A stretch of DNA of 64,000 nucleotides from Brachionus koreanus (GCA_016987375.1 PJRA01000274.1:345739-409738), one strand, 5' to 3'; numbered from the stretch's first letter, positions 34,722-47,585 are shown. The notes: generated by a model from the letters alone, not told the origin. Program-made: numbers and translations.

Positions 34722-37216
34722 TTAAATTTCATTATTTGTATTAACTGTATTAAATTGTGCATTTGAAGCCGCTAGACTAACAGCGGCCACAACAGCAATT
34801 GTTGACGAGACAACCCGAGCTGCAGCAACAGTTTGTGTTGCCGTCTCCTTGATGGTTTCGGCCTCCAAATTTTCGCAAATTAATTTGTTTGCTTTATAAT
34901 AATTTTCTATAGATTCAAGTTGATCTCTAAAGTGTTTTTCTTGCTTGGCCAGTAGTTCTCTACATTTTGTTTCAATCAATTCTTCAATATTAATATTACC
35001 ATTTCTACTATGGTCACCAGATTCATCTTTATTAGTTACAATTTTATTTTTTTTTCGCCACAAACATCGCTTTAGTTCGATCAAAACAACACTTGTTAGA
35101 ACAAAAATAGCAGCCCAAATAATCAAGTAAGTTCTAATTTTTACGTCATCGATAAATTTGTTTATTTCAATTAGATTTTGTTCAATTTTTTCAACTTTTT
35201 TTTCAATTAAATTAATTTTTTCATTTTGCTTTATGTCTCGTTCATCAGCAAGATGAATTGTGTCAACAAGAGTCGATGTAGTCAAATTAAATGCTTGTTG
35301 CATTTCGTCCATTTGCTTACGATAATGTTGACTCAGTTTTTCCAAATACTGACTGCTCAAGGTCATGTTTAATTCGAGCATTTTAATTCTGTAATCCAAT
35401 CGAGCTGATAAAGCGTCTTTACCATTTGTTGTAGATGAAACAACTGGATTAGCAACAATTTCTTCCGAACTGTTGCTCACATTTAACTTTTCAATATTTT
35501 CTTTGGTATCGTTAGTTGTATTTTTAACATCAATAAATACTTTGTTCTCATTCTCTATTTTTTTTTCATTTTTATCACCAATTTGGGTCTCATTTTTTTC
35601 TTCCGAATGAATAAAATCATTTTTTTGAGATTTGATTGTCTTCGGTTCTTCAATTGGACTGATTTGTGGATTTTTTTTTGTTGGAAATGAATGAGAAGTT
35701 TGATTATCAAGCCACTCGTTAGATATATAATAATAAATATTATTTAATGAAAATTGGGTTATGTTTTTTTGAATTTTTTGAATATTTGTATAATTCCTGG
35801 ATGCTTTTATATTGTTTAGATATTTGGTTAGCAAAGAAGTGTTTGACCTTGCCTGAACTATTGTAGTCATTATGTAGTAATAACCACAAAATTTTGAATT
35901 TGAATAAAAATTAAAAGATGAATTTTGATAATTTTTTTCTAGTTTTTCGTCATCATTTAAGCATTGACAACAATTGCGCAAGCCTATAGAACTAGTGAAA
36001 CAGAGAATACGATGCATGTCTGTGTCGAGAATGCTGTTTCGGTCTATATTTGTCTTACCGATGGATATATTCGACTCATTGTCAGATATTATACGTGTTG
36101 ATTTGGACGGTTTTGAAACATTTAAGTTGGTCAATTTTGAAAAAAAGTTAAAACCATTTCCGACTACTACTGATATTAAATTGGTCAATAAAACTGAAGT
36201 AGAGTCGAATATTGTTGTCTTATCTACTTTATTTACGTCATTTAGAGGCTCATCAATATGAGCCGTAATTTCATCAACTTCTGTGTCTTCATCGTCGTTT
36301 AGACTAGTTCCATATATTCGTACTACACTCAAGGGACAATAATGTTCATTACCATAATGTGACAACATTTCAAATTTAACGTACTTAGCATAAATTTCAT
36401 CGATTTTTTCCTCTGATTTAAATTCAATGCTATCTATTCGGCTAAACGTTTGCAAATTTCGAGTATTATTTGCTTCGAATGTTCCAATAAAATATTTAGC
36501 AGGCCAATTATTCGACCCGCTCGATTGAATAAACCTATCGCTGGCAAACACTTTGAATTGCTTAGGAACATTACTGAACAGTTCATAATTAGCTATTTGA
36601 ATTTCTTTGACTTTTAAGGGCTCACATAGCTCTATAATGAACCAGACTTTGTTGCTGCACGAGTTTAACATGTAGTCGTCTTTGCTCTCGGTCAATATGT
36701 GCGATGGGTTGCTTGCTTCTTTATTTTTATCGACTATTTTGGCACCACAGTCAAGACCGGCATAATTTTTGCGTCTCATTAGCATTTCATTTTTTAATTC
36801 CTTCGGCTCGGGTTTCAAAGGTGGAACGTTTGCTTTATTCATATGTTGGTCTTTAAGCTTCATTTCTTTCCATTCTTCGAATGACTGCATTTCTGCTTTG
36901 TTTACCACGTATCTTTGAACAATAGAAGCTTGAGTTTTGGTGGCTGATTGATCAGCGGTCATTTCAGATGCCTGAGTCACTGTTAGCGGGGCCTGAGATG
37001 CTTCTTCGGTGGATGAAGATGTAGCCAGCTGCTGCTTTTCAATGAAAGAAAGCTCTGCCGTGGTCGAATCTTCATGCAAAACCTCATTGTGTAAAATTGT
37101 CCATACATTGCTTAAAAATTTATTTTTATTATTTTTTAAAATTAATCATCAAAAATTGTCTACTTTTGAAAAAATATTAGCCAGGTTACCAATAGAAATA
37201 AATTTTTTTTGATCAT
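34722..37216 (-). CDS. SUCO: SUCO/osteopotentia-like SUN-domain protein, 813 aa
   Basis: Exon 1 is 37216..37164 and encodes a signal peptide (MIKKNLFLLVTWLIFF). A 53-nt phase-2 intron leads to exon 2, 37110..34722. Without the first exon the main frame has no ATG start, which supports this model. A SUN-like domain at residues ~133-287 contains YAGLDCGAKIVD, DYMLNSCSNKVWFIIELCEP, ANYELFSNVPKQFKV, YAKYVKFEMLSHYGNEHYCP and VRIYGTS, the pattern of SUCO/SLP1 (SUN-domain ossification factor) rather than nuclear-envelope SUN1/2. SUCO and yeast SLP1 are ER glycoproteins involved in folding or stability of membrane and secreted proteins. The middle is long and Asn/Ser/Lys-rich with NXS/T sites. A coiled coil precedes a transmembrane helix near 680-702 (YLIIWAAIFVLTSVVLI). 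A cytoplasmic tail ends in an Ala/Val-rich stretch. Shorter than human SUCO (~1250 aa). Confidence 0.9.
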
Positions 37217-38158
37217 TATATTTTGTCTTAGGCAAATTATTTGATTCTCATTATTTAAAAATTTCTTAATTATAATATTTATTACGTCGATCTTTGATAA
37301 TCTAAACTGAATTTTCTAGATTTTTTTGATCAACGTGTTAAAATAAAACCTTTAGATTTTTTTAAACAAAAACCCAGCTCTGGTATCCCTACAAAAACAG
37401 AATTTTGGCTAAATTATACAAATTTTGGCCAAAATGTAAATAATTGTAAATTTATTTATTTTTATTGAAATGGAAAGAATTAAAGAGAAAGAGCGTTATA
37501 ATTTGTCTTCGAATAAAAAATAGTATTAAGCAATTATTTATTTTTGCATTTAAAATAAATTTTTAAAAAACGAAATTTTTCATTTGATCTAAATTTGAGA
37601 TAGAAAATCGAAGATTTAATTATGAATAAAAAAAATTGGATGATATAAAAACAAATTTAAATAGTTTTCATTGGGAAAATTAGATTCTTAGAAAAAAAAT
37701 ACCAATGTTTTTACTTTTTTTTTATCATTAACACGATGAATTTTAATTAGATTTGAAATAAATAATTTAATTTGTTCAATATGGCTGCATATCAAATTCT
37801 TAAAACATAAACAAACAAACTTTCTAACATTTTGACAAAAAATTTTTTTTCATCAGTATGATGCCAAAATAGTTTGTAATAAAAAAGTTGTTATTTCAAA
37901 CAAAAATAAAAATTATGAAAAATAATTTTCAAAAAAGTGTTATTTAAAAATAATATAAAATAGTTTTTCTTTTTTAATCACTTGTTAATTCGTAATAAAC
38001 TTTACCAATATTGGCGCAAGAAGAAAAATTTGATTTTTTTTGCAATTACTTTTGAACTTACAGTCTCAATTAAATGATTAATATATCATTTAATTCCTTT
38101 CAAAATTTTCTTTAAAAAATATATAATAAAGTTCTCATTTGTTTCAAAATATTACCAC

Positions 38159-38340
38159 GAACTAAACCCTTTTGAAGACCTATGGTGTTGTTTTAAACAA
38201 TATGTTCGTAATAAAACAGATCAGAATTTTGAAAGCTAAAAAGTTGATTAATGATACTCGAGAAGATTTTATTAGATAGGAATTTATAAAAATTAGTACA
38301 AAGATTTTGGCGGCCAGTCGATGCTTATTATAAGGGATCA
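38159..38340 (+). mobile_element. Relic of a DDE (Tc1/mariner-like) transposase C-terminus
   Basis: Beginning at 38159 the plus strand reads ELNPFEDLWCCFKQYVRNKT, then DQNFE and stops. This matches the conserved '(P)ELNPIE..W..LK..VR' signature around the last catalytic acidic residue of Tc1/mariner/IS630-type transposases. A shifted frame downstream reads KLINDTREDFIR and helical sequence, again with stops. Nothing upstream is recognisable. This is a short, dead fragment. Confidence 0.55.
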
Positions 38341-38982
38341 AATAATGGTGAAGTGCCAAGGGCATATTTTTCAGGTAATCTCATCAGCACCATTTAAAAA
38401 TAAAAAATTCATATCTATAATTAAATTGAATGAATTTTTTTGGGGATTTAAAATCATTTAAAAATTTCATTATTTTTTTTTATTTTCAAATGAACTGTTT
38501 TTAAGCCATTATAAAAAAAATTAAACTCAATAAATAAAAAAAGTAAAACCATAGTTTTATGCAGAATTTTTATAAAAATATATGGGTTAAGCGGTTTGTA
38601 AAAAAGTAGATCCCGAAAAATTTTCAATTTTTTTTCAAGATATACTTGATACACTATGATCATAATTATTTTCTATTTTAATTAATTTTAGAATATTTAA
38701 TTTTAATTTTAAGATACTGTACTAGAATAATGCAAAAAAAAAATAAATTGATTTTTTTATGTCTTTGATTTTTGACAAACGCTATTAAACAAACAATACA
38801 AAACTTTTTCTCTATATTTTATCTTTATTTATCTAATTTTTGAGCATCGCTGAATTTGGCGTAATTTTGATAGTATTAATAACAACAAAAACTAATAATG
38901 TCAAAAAAACCAACGTCTAATATTAATTCATGTTTGATATTGCAACATCATATTAAAATATTTCTAAGTACTTCACATTCTT

Positions 38983-39096
38983 CAAAGACATGTTTTAAGC
39001 CTTATCTTTTCCGATATTTTTAGATATTGATAAAGATTTTAACTGTCAAGTACATACGCAAAATCTGTGTTTCGATTTATGAGACTGCAATATCGA
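38983..39096. repeat. Dispersed repeat copy
   Basis: CAAAGACATGTTTTAAGCCTT (38983-39003) and TTTATGAGACTGCAATATCG (from 39076) recur, with one or two changes, at 51721-51743 and 52762-52782 respectively. The spacing differs, so these are fragments of a shared interspersed repeat. Confidence 0.4.
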
Positions 39097-39600
39097 ACAA
39101 TGGAAAACGGTAATAAGACAAGGAAATTTGAAAGTTTAAAGAATAAAAATATTAAAATTAACTTGAAAATTTAAAGACGAAAAAAGAAGACAGAAAATAT
39201 TTGGTGCATCAAAAAATGATTTTCAAATCGAAATTGAAAATTTCGGCATTTCTGGGTTCATATAGTTTCATCTTTTTGATAATTTAACAGTAGTTTTAAT
39301 ATTTTTCTATATATCACTTAAATTAAATAAAATTTAAAATTTGTTTGTTAATTTATCAAATGTTGTAGCAATAAAAATATTTCAATAAATATAAAGTGGA
39401 AGTTAGAAAGTACTGTTAATTAAACTTTTTAAAATATCAAGACACGTTTATGTTAAATGTAAAATATGTACCAAATCCCAAGAATTTTAGTAATAAAAAG
39501 ATATTATGCACAAATAATCATTTTGATAACAAAAAAATATTTATAAGGACTTCAACTTATACAAATAAAAGTGCGCAACAAATCAGTTTAAAATATCAAC

Positions 39601-42559
39601 ATGATAGAGTTATGCTTGAATTTTTTCAAGAGAATTTTTTTAATCTTAACAATATCTTTGATCGCCAATTTTACAAAATGGTTGATTAATTACTTTTTTA
39701 AAATGAAAACTGTTAATAAAATCAAAGGTCTACCAATGTTACCATTTATTGGTAATGTGCACCAGCTTAAATCAAAATATGGTAAAGTATTAAAAAATTT
39801 TTATTACAAAAGAATATAAATGAATATTTTTTTTACTTTAAGAGCTTGTTAAACAACTTAGTGAGTTAACGTATAATCTTAAAAATGAACCTTTATGGCG
39901 TTTATGGCTTGGTATAGTATTTTTTTCTAAAGCAAAGTTCTGATTTTTTTATTAAGGAACAAAGCCAATTTTTGTATTTCACAAAGGAGAATATACAGAA
40001 GTAAATAATTTTTTTTACATTTTAAGATATATAATTTTTTAGGTTTTATTTTCTTCTTCAAAAAACACTCAAAAATCAGTTCAGTATGATTTTTTGCATC
40101 CTTGGCTTGGCACTGGACTACTAACAAGGTAAAAAATCAAATCGTTTCATCTAATTAATATTTACAAAATTATTAAAAACTGTTTCTAAAACTTGTCTTT
40201 AATTTCTCTAAACCTCTTTACTTTATTTTACTTTTTTTTGTTTTCTTTTAACATCGCCTTAAAGGCGTTCATTGAAATAATAATAATAATTTATTAATTA
40301 TATTTTTAAAAAAAACTTGTTTAGCTATGGTGAAAAATGGGCAAATAGACGAAGGCTTATAACTCCAACGTTTCATTTTGAAATATTGAATGATTTTCTT
40401 CATGTAATGAATGAACAAACTGATATTTTGATACAGATTTTAATAAAGCTTGTAAAAGAAGGTCAAGAAATAAATATTTTTGAGCGTTTAAAAGCATGTG
40501 CATTGGATATTATATGTGGTAATGAAAAAATTGAATTTTTAATTTAAAAATTGATGAAGTTTTTTTTTAACTTATTTTCTTTAAAGTTATTTGAATAGTT
40601 TTTAAAATGATACAATAATTGATAAAAAAAATAAGATCCTCCTAATAATTGTTACTAACCAATACTGACTATTTTTTAAAAATTTTGATTAGTATTGATT
40701 AAGTATTTTTTTAATTTTTTCCTACATCTAAAGGAGCTCTAGTTTGAAATAATATACAACCTCTTTAATTCTTAAAGAAAGATTTTCTAGCCAATTTAGA
40801 AATTTTTATTAGTAAATTTAAGATAATCTATTTTTAGAAATTAGAACGCCCTGTCAAAAAGTGTAAAAAATTCAAAATCTAACTTTTAAAATGATTTACA
40901 AATAATCAATTTTTTCTTTTAAATGAGGAATACTTGAAACCTTTTTATACAATAGAAACAACAACACAACAACAGATACAGAAAACTCTCTTACATCCAG
41001 AATATGTGGAATATATTAAAAACGCTGTTTTCGAACTTAAAATAAGAATTTGAAGAGCAAAGTAAATATCCTGAATATATAACATTTTTCATAGATAATC
41101 ACATACATTTAATTATTTAATTAATTAATTAATTATTTAATTAGTTATTAAGTTCCTTATTTTAAAATTAAATATTTTTAAAAAAGTAAAAAAATTATTT
41201 ATTTCGACCTAATAAATCAATTGATGAATTTCAAAAGCTAAGTTTTTTCAAAACTTGTTTAACTAAACTTGTTTAGTTAGAATAAAGCCTAAAAATATGA
41301 TGTCTTTTAGAATATATTAAAAAAAAAGAGATTGAGTAAAAATTAACCAACAGTTAAAATCAGAGTGTCAAAAGTATATGAAAATTTTGAATAAATTTTG
41401 ATAAACTCTTAAAATAGATTTTAATCCTTTAATTGTTGAATTTTATAAACTATTCCGAGTTTTTTATGATTATCATACACTTAACTCTATTAAATCTATT
41501 GGAATGTTTAAATAAAGACAATATTTTGTTTTAAATATATGTTAGTTAAATTTTTTTAATCTAAAAAATTTAAAAGCTTTTTTAAGAAAATATTATTTAA
41601 AATGATAAATTATCTAATTTTGATTCTAAGAGAGTGCAATGGGCCAAAATGTAAATGCCCAGCATGACAAAACATCCGAATATGTTCAAGCAGTAGCTCG
41701 TATTTCAGAATTGGTCACATTCAGATTTTATAATCCATTACAGTGGTCTGACTTTATTTATCGAATAACACCAAAAGGTAAAGATTTCAAACGATGTTTA
41801 AAAGTTTTGCATAATTTTACAAAAAAAATTATTGTCGAACGTGATAATGATTTAGAAGATGGAGACTTGTTTTCCCAAAAACGTGTTGCTTTTTTGGATC
41901 TTTTACTAAAAGCAAAACGTAAAGACCAATTAATAACTTTCGATGATATACGTGAAGAAGTTGATACATTTATGTTCGAGGGTCATGATACCACAGCAGC
42001 TGCAGCCAGTTGGGCTTGTCAATTGATCGGTTCTCATCCAGAAGTTCAAGAAAAGCTACATAGTGAAATTGATTCGGTACTAGGCAACTCTGAACGTCAT
42101 TTGACAAATGATGACTTAAAGCAACTGAAATATTTAGATTTAGTTATTAAAGAAACTTTACGTTTGTTTCCTTCTGTGCCTTATTTTGGAAGAACAATAT
42201 CCGAAGATTGTCAAGTAGGTGAACATAAAATTCTCAAAGGTGAAACGGCAGTTATTCTAGCATACATGATTCATAGAGACGAGAAATATTATCCTGATCC
42301 GGAAAAATTTGATCCTGATAGGTTTTTGCCGGAAAATATTAAAGATAGACACCCATATGCCTATATACCATTTTCTGCAGGAAGAAGAAACTGCATTGGA
42401 CAAAGGTTTGCTCTAATGGAAGAAAAAGTTATAATAGCAAATATCTTGAGGCGATTCAAAATTAAATCAATTAAAACTATTGATGAATTAGAACCAGTTG
42501 GAGATTTGATTATTCATCCAAATGATGGTTTACCTATTCAGCTTAAATTTAGATTTTAG
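39601..42559 (+). CDS. Cytochrome P450, CYP4 family (CYP4V-like), 500 aa
   Basis: Exons 39601..39781, 39843..39911, 39957..40000, 40043..40128, 40325..40518 and 41631..42559 splice in phase to 500 aa. The N-terminus is a hydrophobic ER anchor followed by the hinge motif GLPMLPFIGNVH. The helix-C region reads YGEKWANRRRLITPTFHF. The I-helix FEGHDTTAAA (residues ~307-316) is the CYP4 oxygen-activation motif, with the Glu that can esterify haem in this family. The K-helix ETLRLFP is at ~366. The haem loop FSAGRRNCIGQRFA carries the axial Cys at ~446. CYP4 enzymes are mostly omega-hydroxylases of fatty acids and related lipids. The closest match I remember is vertebrate CYP4V2. Intron 5 is long (1112 nt) and intron 4 contains a LINE-like tail; neither disrupts the frame. 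Confidence 0.93.
40190..40290 (+). repeat. LINE-like 3' tail inside a P450 intron
   Basis: A pyrimidine-rich run leads into a short stem CGCC-TTAA-GGCG (around 40255-40266), then GTTCATTGAAATAATAATAA and more (ATA)n. A hairpin followed by a simple-repeat tail is typical of CR1-type LINE 3' ends. The whole intron is only 196 nt, so it would be a severely 5'-truncated insertion. Confidence 0.4.
40519..41630 (+). other. Long intron 5 of the P450 gene
   Basis: The 1112-nt intron between the codons for CALDIIC and ESAMGQN. It contains an (ATTA)n-type microsatellite near 41103-41150 and otherwise AT-rich sequence. No second gene seen. Confidence 0.6.
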
Positions 42560-43574
42560 TTTTCTAAATAAACTGTTTTTGTCTTTTTTTTCAATTTTTA
42601 AAGCTACATCTAGAAATATTATTTGAAGATAAAATTTTCTCTTCTTTTCTAAAATAGTCAATCATATAACTCTTTTAAGTGCATTACCTCAAAGATAAAA
42701 AACTAATAAGGAAAAAAAATTAAATATTTCCTAAAATGATGAATTAACTTTAACTAAAATTATTATGATTATTTGAATGAATGAATGAGGAAATTATTTT
42801 TTGAAAGATTTTTTGGAGAAAATTGAAAGACAAAACATAAATCAATTTCAGTTTCAATGTTAATCAAGTTCAAGTCAACTGATTTTCACTTCATTTATTT
42901 AATTTAGATAAAATGTTTAATTATCAAATTAATAATTTTTGTTTTTACAAAATTAATATAAGATAAAATTGATATTATTGTAAATTAAAAGCTAGAATGT
43001 TACATATTGCAACATAGATCTCTTGATTGATCAAAAAAGCTCAAAAAGCTATTTATCAATTTTGAATAAAAAATTCAAATTTTTTAAAATTACATCTTTT
43101 CTTTGATTTTTGTTGAAAAAATTTTTTTAAATCATAAATTTAAAATCAAAAATATTATCATTAATTAATTTTTGTTGTTAAATGTGCTTATTTTTCATGC
43201 AATAAATCGTGGAATGAATAAGATTAAGTTACACAAAGGGTCGAAAAAACTGCCTCTAGTTTTGAATATTAAAATATAATTAAAACAGTTAAAATTTAGC
43301 TTGAATTTCTCGAATTATTTTTAATTAATCTATTTTCAATTTCTCAGGTGAGTTTTGATAGAATAGTGTCTTTTAAGTTAATATTCTGAATATATCTACA
43401 TTCTGTCTAAAAATAGGAAGTTATCAACATGTTTTAAGTTTATTGCTTTAAAGTTAAATACAAATAGCATAGAAATAGAAAAATAATAGCTTTTAGCAAC
43501 TCTAATTACTTTCTATTTAAAACAAAATAATATAAAAGAGTTGAATAGCAAGCTAGGATAAATGTTTTGGTAAA
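42560..43574. other. Intergenic region downstream of the P450 gene
   Basis: AT-rich; no gene or repeat recognised. Confidence 0.5.
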
Positions 43575-44175
43575 CTGTACTTTGACATAAGTTGACAAAA
43601 AAAGGCAGTCTTTTTATACTTAATTTCTCTCTTACTACAAGAGACCTGCTGCAACCATTTTTAGAGAAAATAAGACAATCAATTATTTGGCTTTATGCAA
43701 AATTATTTTCAAAAGATTTATTCGTTCGCTCTTCGATTATGCTTTTATTCCACTATGCTGTTCGACACAAAAAATATCATCAGATCTTCAAAACAAATTT
43801 TTTTGGCACATTTAATTCTTTCCGATCAAAACAAAAATCACTGACATGCACAACCAGCTCAAATTGGACTCAATAGAAACACACTCATAAGTTCTTATCA
43901 ATAAATTTTTCATCAAAAAGTCAAACCACAAACAATTAAGATCAGACCTAGATGAATTTAACTCAATAGATGATACTTTAAACGCTAAATTCACTTCGCT
44001 TTACTTAGGTTTCAAAATAACAATTTCTCCATTAAAACTTATTAACTAAAAACTTTAAACTTATTTTATTAGCAAAAATTTTCACATAACTCATTTTTAT
44101 TTACTAAGGCTAGGCTAAAAAGAAGGACTTAGTTCCATTCTGAGCAGCCTGAGGTTTTCCTCGAATTTATTTAGA
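43575..44175 (+). mobile_element. Decayed LINE 3' portion
   Basis: From about 43729 the plus strand reads FDYAFIPLCCSTQKISSDLQ, then after a stop FFPIKTKITDMHNQLKLDSI and, after another stop, VLINKFFIKKSN. The order corresponds to the region after the catalytic domain of jockey/CR1-type elements, where 'LQ.iQN.aLR' is followed by 'P....i..lh..l.l..i'. A GC-richer tail lies near 44110-44165. Stops and frame breaks show it is dead. The 94-aa open frame at 43592-43876 is an out-of-register reading of the same relic. Confidence 0.55.
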
Positions 44176-46019
44176 AACAAATAAGACAATCAATGATCAA
44201 TCTTAAAACGTGATAGACTGATTTCTTTGACAAATAAAAATTAACTGATTCAGTCTCTAAGTTCTTTTCAGAATGACTATGGTTGTGTCATTTGCAAACA
44301 TTTTGATACTAAATTTCTTTAAAAGAAAAATATTTGCTAACAAAATTTAAAAAAGTTCATGAACCGCCATTTGACAGAAATATCCAGTTCTAAAACCTTG
44401 CCTTTAAAAAAAGTAAAAAAATACTTTCTTCTAAAACTAAAGATCGATCCGAGGCAAACTGGTTGGTCAAATAAGTTTCCTAGAACATCTCGAAAACTAT
44501 TAACTTGATTTTCTTTACTATTCTTAGTTATATGATTAAAATAGTCTTAAATTTATTTGAAAATTTAATCGAATTCATAAAATCAAAATTAATTAATAAG
44601 TATGTGCAGTATTGTTATTCACAAGTATGTTCAAATGCATTATATTACATTATAAAATTAAAAATTAACAAATATTTATGAAGTTAATGTGGTATTTATT
44701 AAAAAATTTTTGAATAAAATAATCAATTCAAATTCGTTTTAAAATTGAAAATTATGGACCTAAAAATTTTTACCAAAAATGATAAAACATTTACAATTAA
44801 ATCAAATATAATTGATACCAACTTTATCAATTAGAATTATTTATTTTTTTTAAGAGAAAATTATCTTGTCTAAAAATTACAAACTAAAAAAAAGCGTTTT
44901 TATCTGGATTTAACATAATTTAATCTTAATATATAAAGAACTTCTACTATTTTTGAATAAATATCATTTAATTTTTGTTCCCAAAATAGATAAAATAACA
45001 AGCTTGAATTAAATAGCTTCTATAGATAAATCTATAAAAGCCTTAACTTATTATAAAAGTTTTATCGTTTATTTATTTGTCTATAATCTTGCCTTTCATT
45101 GCTTTATATGGGCTCTTAATGATTGAAATTTCATATTAATTTTAAATTAATTAGAAACTAGACTCATGCTCAGTTTGTATACTAAACATGGTTATATTTT
45201 AATGAAAGGCCGTTCGTTAGATTCAATCTGACCATAATAATCAGCGCCTGCATATATTAAAGGTCAAAAAGAATAAATTATTTCTCTCGATCAAATCAGC
45301 ATTTATCTAGAACGCATTTTTCTTTATCAGACTAGATCAAAATTATCAGTTAAAAATGAAAATTCTAGTGACCAAAAATAATTTACTCCTCATAAAATAA
45401 TCAAGTAGGACTTTAATCAAAATTGCGTCATCACGTGATTCAAATTCATATGATTTTAAATTAATTTGTCTGAAAAGAAAAATAAAATTATCTTAAAACT
45501 CTTTTATTTTTTAATCTAAACTAGGCAATTTAATTTTGAATATTTGAATCTAAAAGCTATTACTATTTAGGGGTATTTTTTTATAGGAAAACAAGACTTT
45601 ATTAAGGCATTTTCTGGTTAAGAAAAATTTGTTAATAAGAAACCAGGACAACAAGAAGACTGATATTAGACAACAAAGATGTATTTGGAATATGTATTAG
45701 AAGAAAATTTTATGCAAAAGCTAAAAAATTTCCAAATTTGGTTATTTAATGCGTGTTTCAAATTCAATTTTTCATTTTTCTCTCTCTCTCTCATTTTATA
45801 TTTTTCTTCTTTTGTACATAGATTAAAAGAAATTATTCTTGCTTGCTTCTATATATGCATCGATGTAAAATGATTAATTGAAAGTATAGAGAAATAAAAT
45901 AAAATGACTAAGCGACATGAACATTATAAATCAAAGGCTTAGTGCGATTTTTATTCATCTTTTAAAATTTGATTTTTTAATTTAGATTTTATACTCGTAT
46001 CAGAAAGAATCAATTCACA
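44176..46019. other. Intergenic region upstream of cofilin
   Basis: No gene recognised. A short (TC)n run at about 45779-45794 lies in a T-rich stretch 230 bp before the cofilin ATG and may be part of its promoter or 5'UTR. The 64-aa frame at 45679-45873 is low-complexity, hydrophobic and treated as chance. Confidence 0.5.
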
Positions 46020-46530
46020 ATGGTAAGTAGTATTTGCGGCTAATGCATGCAAAATTAGGCTTATTAAACATTTTTCATTTATCTAGTCATCGGGCGTAAA
46101 AGTTGATCCAGAATGTATTGAAGCATTTAATCAATTTAAATTAGGAAAAAAAGACGCTTTTCTTTTGTTCGGTTTTAACCAAAACGCAACAAAAATTATT
46201 GTCTTACACAAAGAGACTAAATTGCCAGATGATCAGAAAAAAACCAAGAATGAACAATGGGACAATTTGGTTAACATGTTGCCGGATAATGATGTTCGAT
46301 ATGCCGTAGCCGATGTTCACTATAACACCTCTGAAGGCCCGCGTACCGACATGGTATTTGTCACTTGGGCTCCAGAAACCGCCACCATCAAGCAACGTAT
46401 GTTGATGGCCAGTAGCAAAGATGCGCTCAAAAATGCTCTTGTAGGCTGCCGTACAACTATTCAAGCCTGTTGCTATCCGGATTTGGACTTGAAAGCTGTT
46501 GTCGAAAAATTCAAGGGAACCCTAGATTAA
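46020..46530 (+). CDS. ADF/cofilin actin-depolymerising factor, 148 aa
   Basis: Coding exons are 46020..46022 (the ATG alone) and 46087..46530, separated by a 64-nt intron directly after the start codon. The product is 148 aa, the usual cofilin/ADF length. Cofilin binds and severs actin filaments and recycles monomers. The N-terminus MSSGVKVDPECIEAFNQFK keeps the regulatory Ser next to the start, the LIM-kinase target in animals. Also visible are YAVADVHYNTSEGPRTDMVF, FVTWAPETATIKQRMLMASS (the long actin-binding helix) and SKDALKNALVG. The codon GC content is higher than in neighbouring genes, consistent with strong expression. An intron after the ATG is a known feature of many animal and plant ADF/cofilin genes, so the tiny first exon is credible. 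Confidence 0.96.
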
Positions 46531-47404
46531 TTGGCCAAATTAATGTAACGAAGCCAGTAATGTCCAACTAAATTTATCAATCAATCAATCCAATTTTTTT
46601 CTTAATTTTTATGGCTATTTTCGGAATTTGTAACGAAAATTAAAAAAAATGGACAATTATTCTTTCGTTTCCTTAGACTTTTATTTGGAATTACTTTTTT
46701 TTTGTTTATTTTATTTTTCAGAACTTTTTGTGTGTATTAAATTCTTTGAGTTGCATCAAGATCATTTGGAATACAACTAACTATTATTTATCTTATAATT
46801 ATTAATTAATAAATTAATCAGTTCTAAACGAAATTAAAAAATAAAATAAAATATTTAAAATTTAAATTTATTCTTATATTCAAGCGTGCTTATTTATAAA
46901 ATAGAATCTAAGATAATTTTTTATTAGCTAATTCTCTATTCAAATTAAATTCCCCCTAAATTTGAACAAAAATAAATTAGAAATTAAAATTAATGAAACT
47001 TTTAATATGAAATATAAAAAATTAGAATTTTTTATTATAACATCAAATTCATTTTTTATTTAAACAAAACTAAATTTTTCTTACCTTTTTCCTAATCAGT
47101 AAATAAGATTTTTGTACAATCATTTATATCTAAATCTTTTTAATTGTATTAAACATTTTTATAATCGCACGCGGATTGAAAAAAAGGTTTTTAGACCATT
47201 CTGAACTTCTTAATTGCCACAGCCATTAAATCATTCTTTATAAATAAAAATAAATTAATCAAATTCACTTGTTCGATTAAAAAAATTTTTTTTTTTATTT
47301 TTACAAAAATAACGCACCACCTAAATTCAAATTTTAGTGAATAACAAAAATCATTTAGATTTTTGGTGTTACGACGGTTCTGTGAAATTTAGTACAATAG
47401 ATCA

Positions 47405-47585
47405 AAGAGTAAAAACCTTATAAATTTTTTCCTAGAGGTTAATATTGGTTCTGTAAATGTAAACCCTACAACATTCATAGTTACATCAACATTATAATTG
47501 TTATCAGCTAAGCTTGCTTTTTGCTAATAATTCAACTATGAATGTTGAGCTTTGTTGCATTTGCAAAATCAATTTTTACTCTATG
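47405..47585. repeat. Foldback element, about 180 bp
   Basis: CAACATTCATAGTT (~47469-47482) is matched by its exact reverse complement AACTATGAATGTTG (~47534-47547). The match continues outward imperfectly: TGTAAATGTAA against the complement of TTGCATTTGCA, then AGAGTAAAAA against the complement of TTTTTACTCT. The left arm has about 30 extra bases. Non-coding; consistent with a degraded MITE. Confidence 0.55.

Larger units (their letters stand above)
37217..39600. other. Intergenic region between divergent genes
   Basis: AT-rich. It contains a DDE-transposase relic (38159-38340) and a dispersed repeat copy (38983-39096), listed separately. Short reading frames on the minus strand at 38180-38663 are antisense shadows or chance. 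Confidence 0.5.

Noticed and set aside
45679..45873. 64-aa hydrophobic frame upstream of cofilin
   Set aside because: Phe/Leu/Ser-rich translation of a T-rich and (TC)n stretch; more likely promoter or 5'UTR.
46204..46464. 86-aa minus-strand frame over cofilin
   Set aside because: Antisense shadow of the cofilin exon; cofilin itself is unambiguous.
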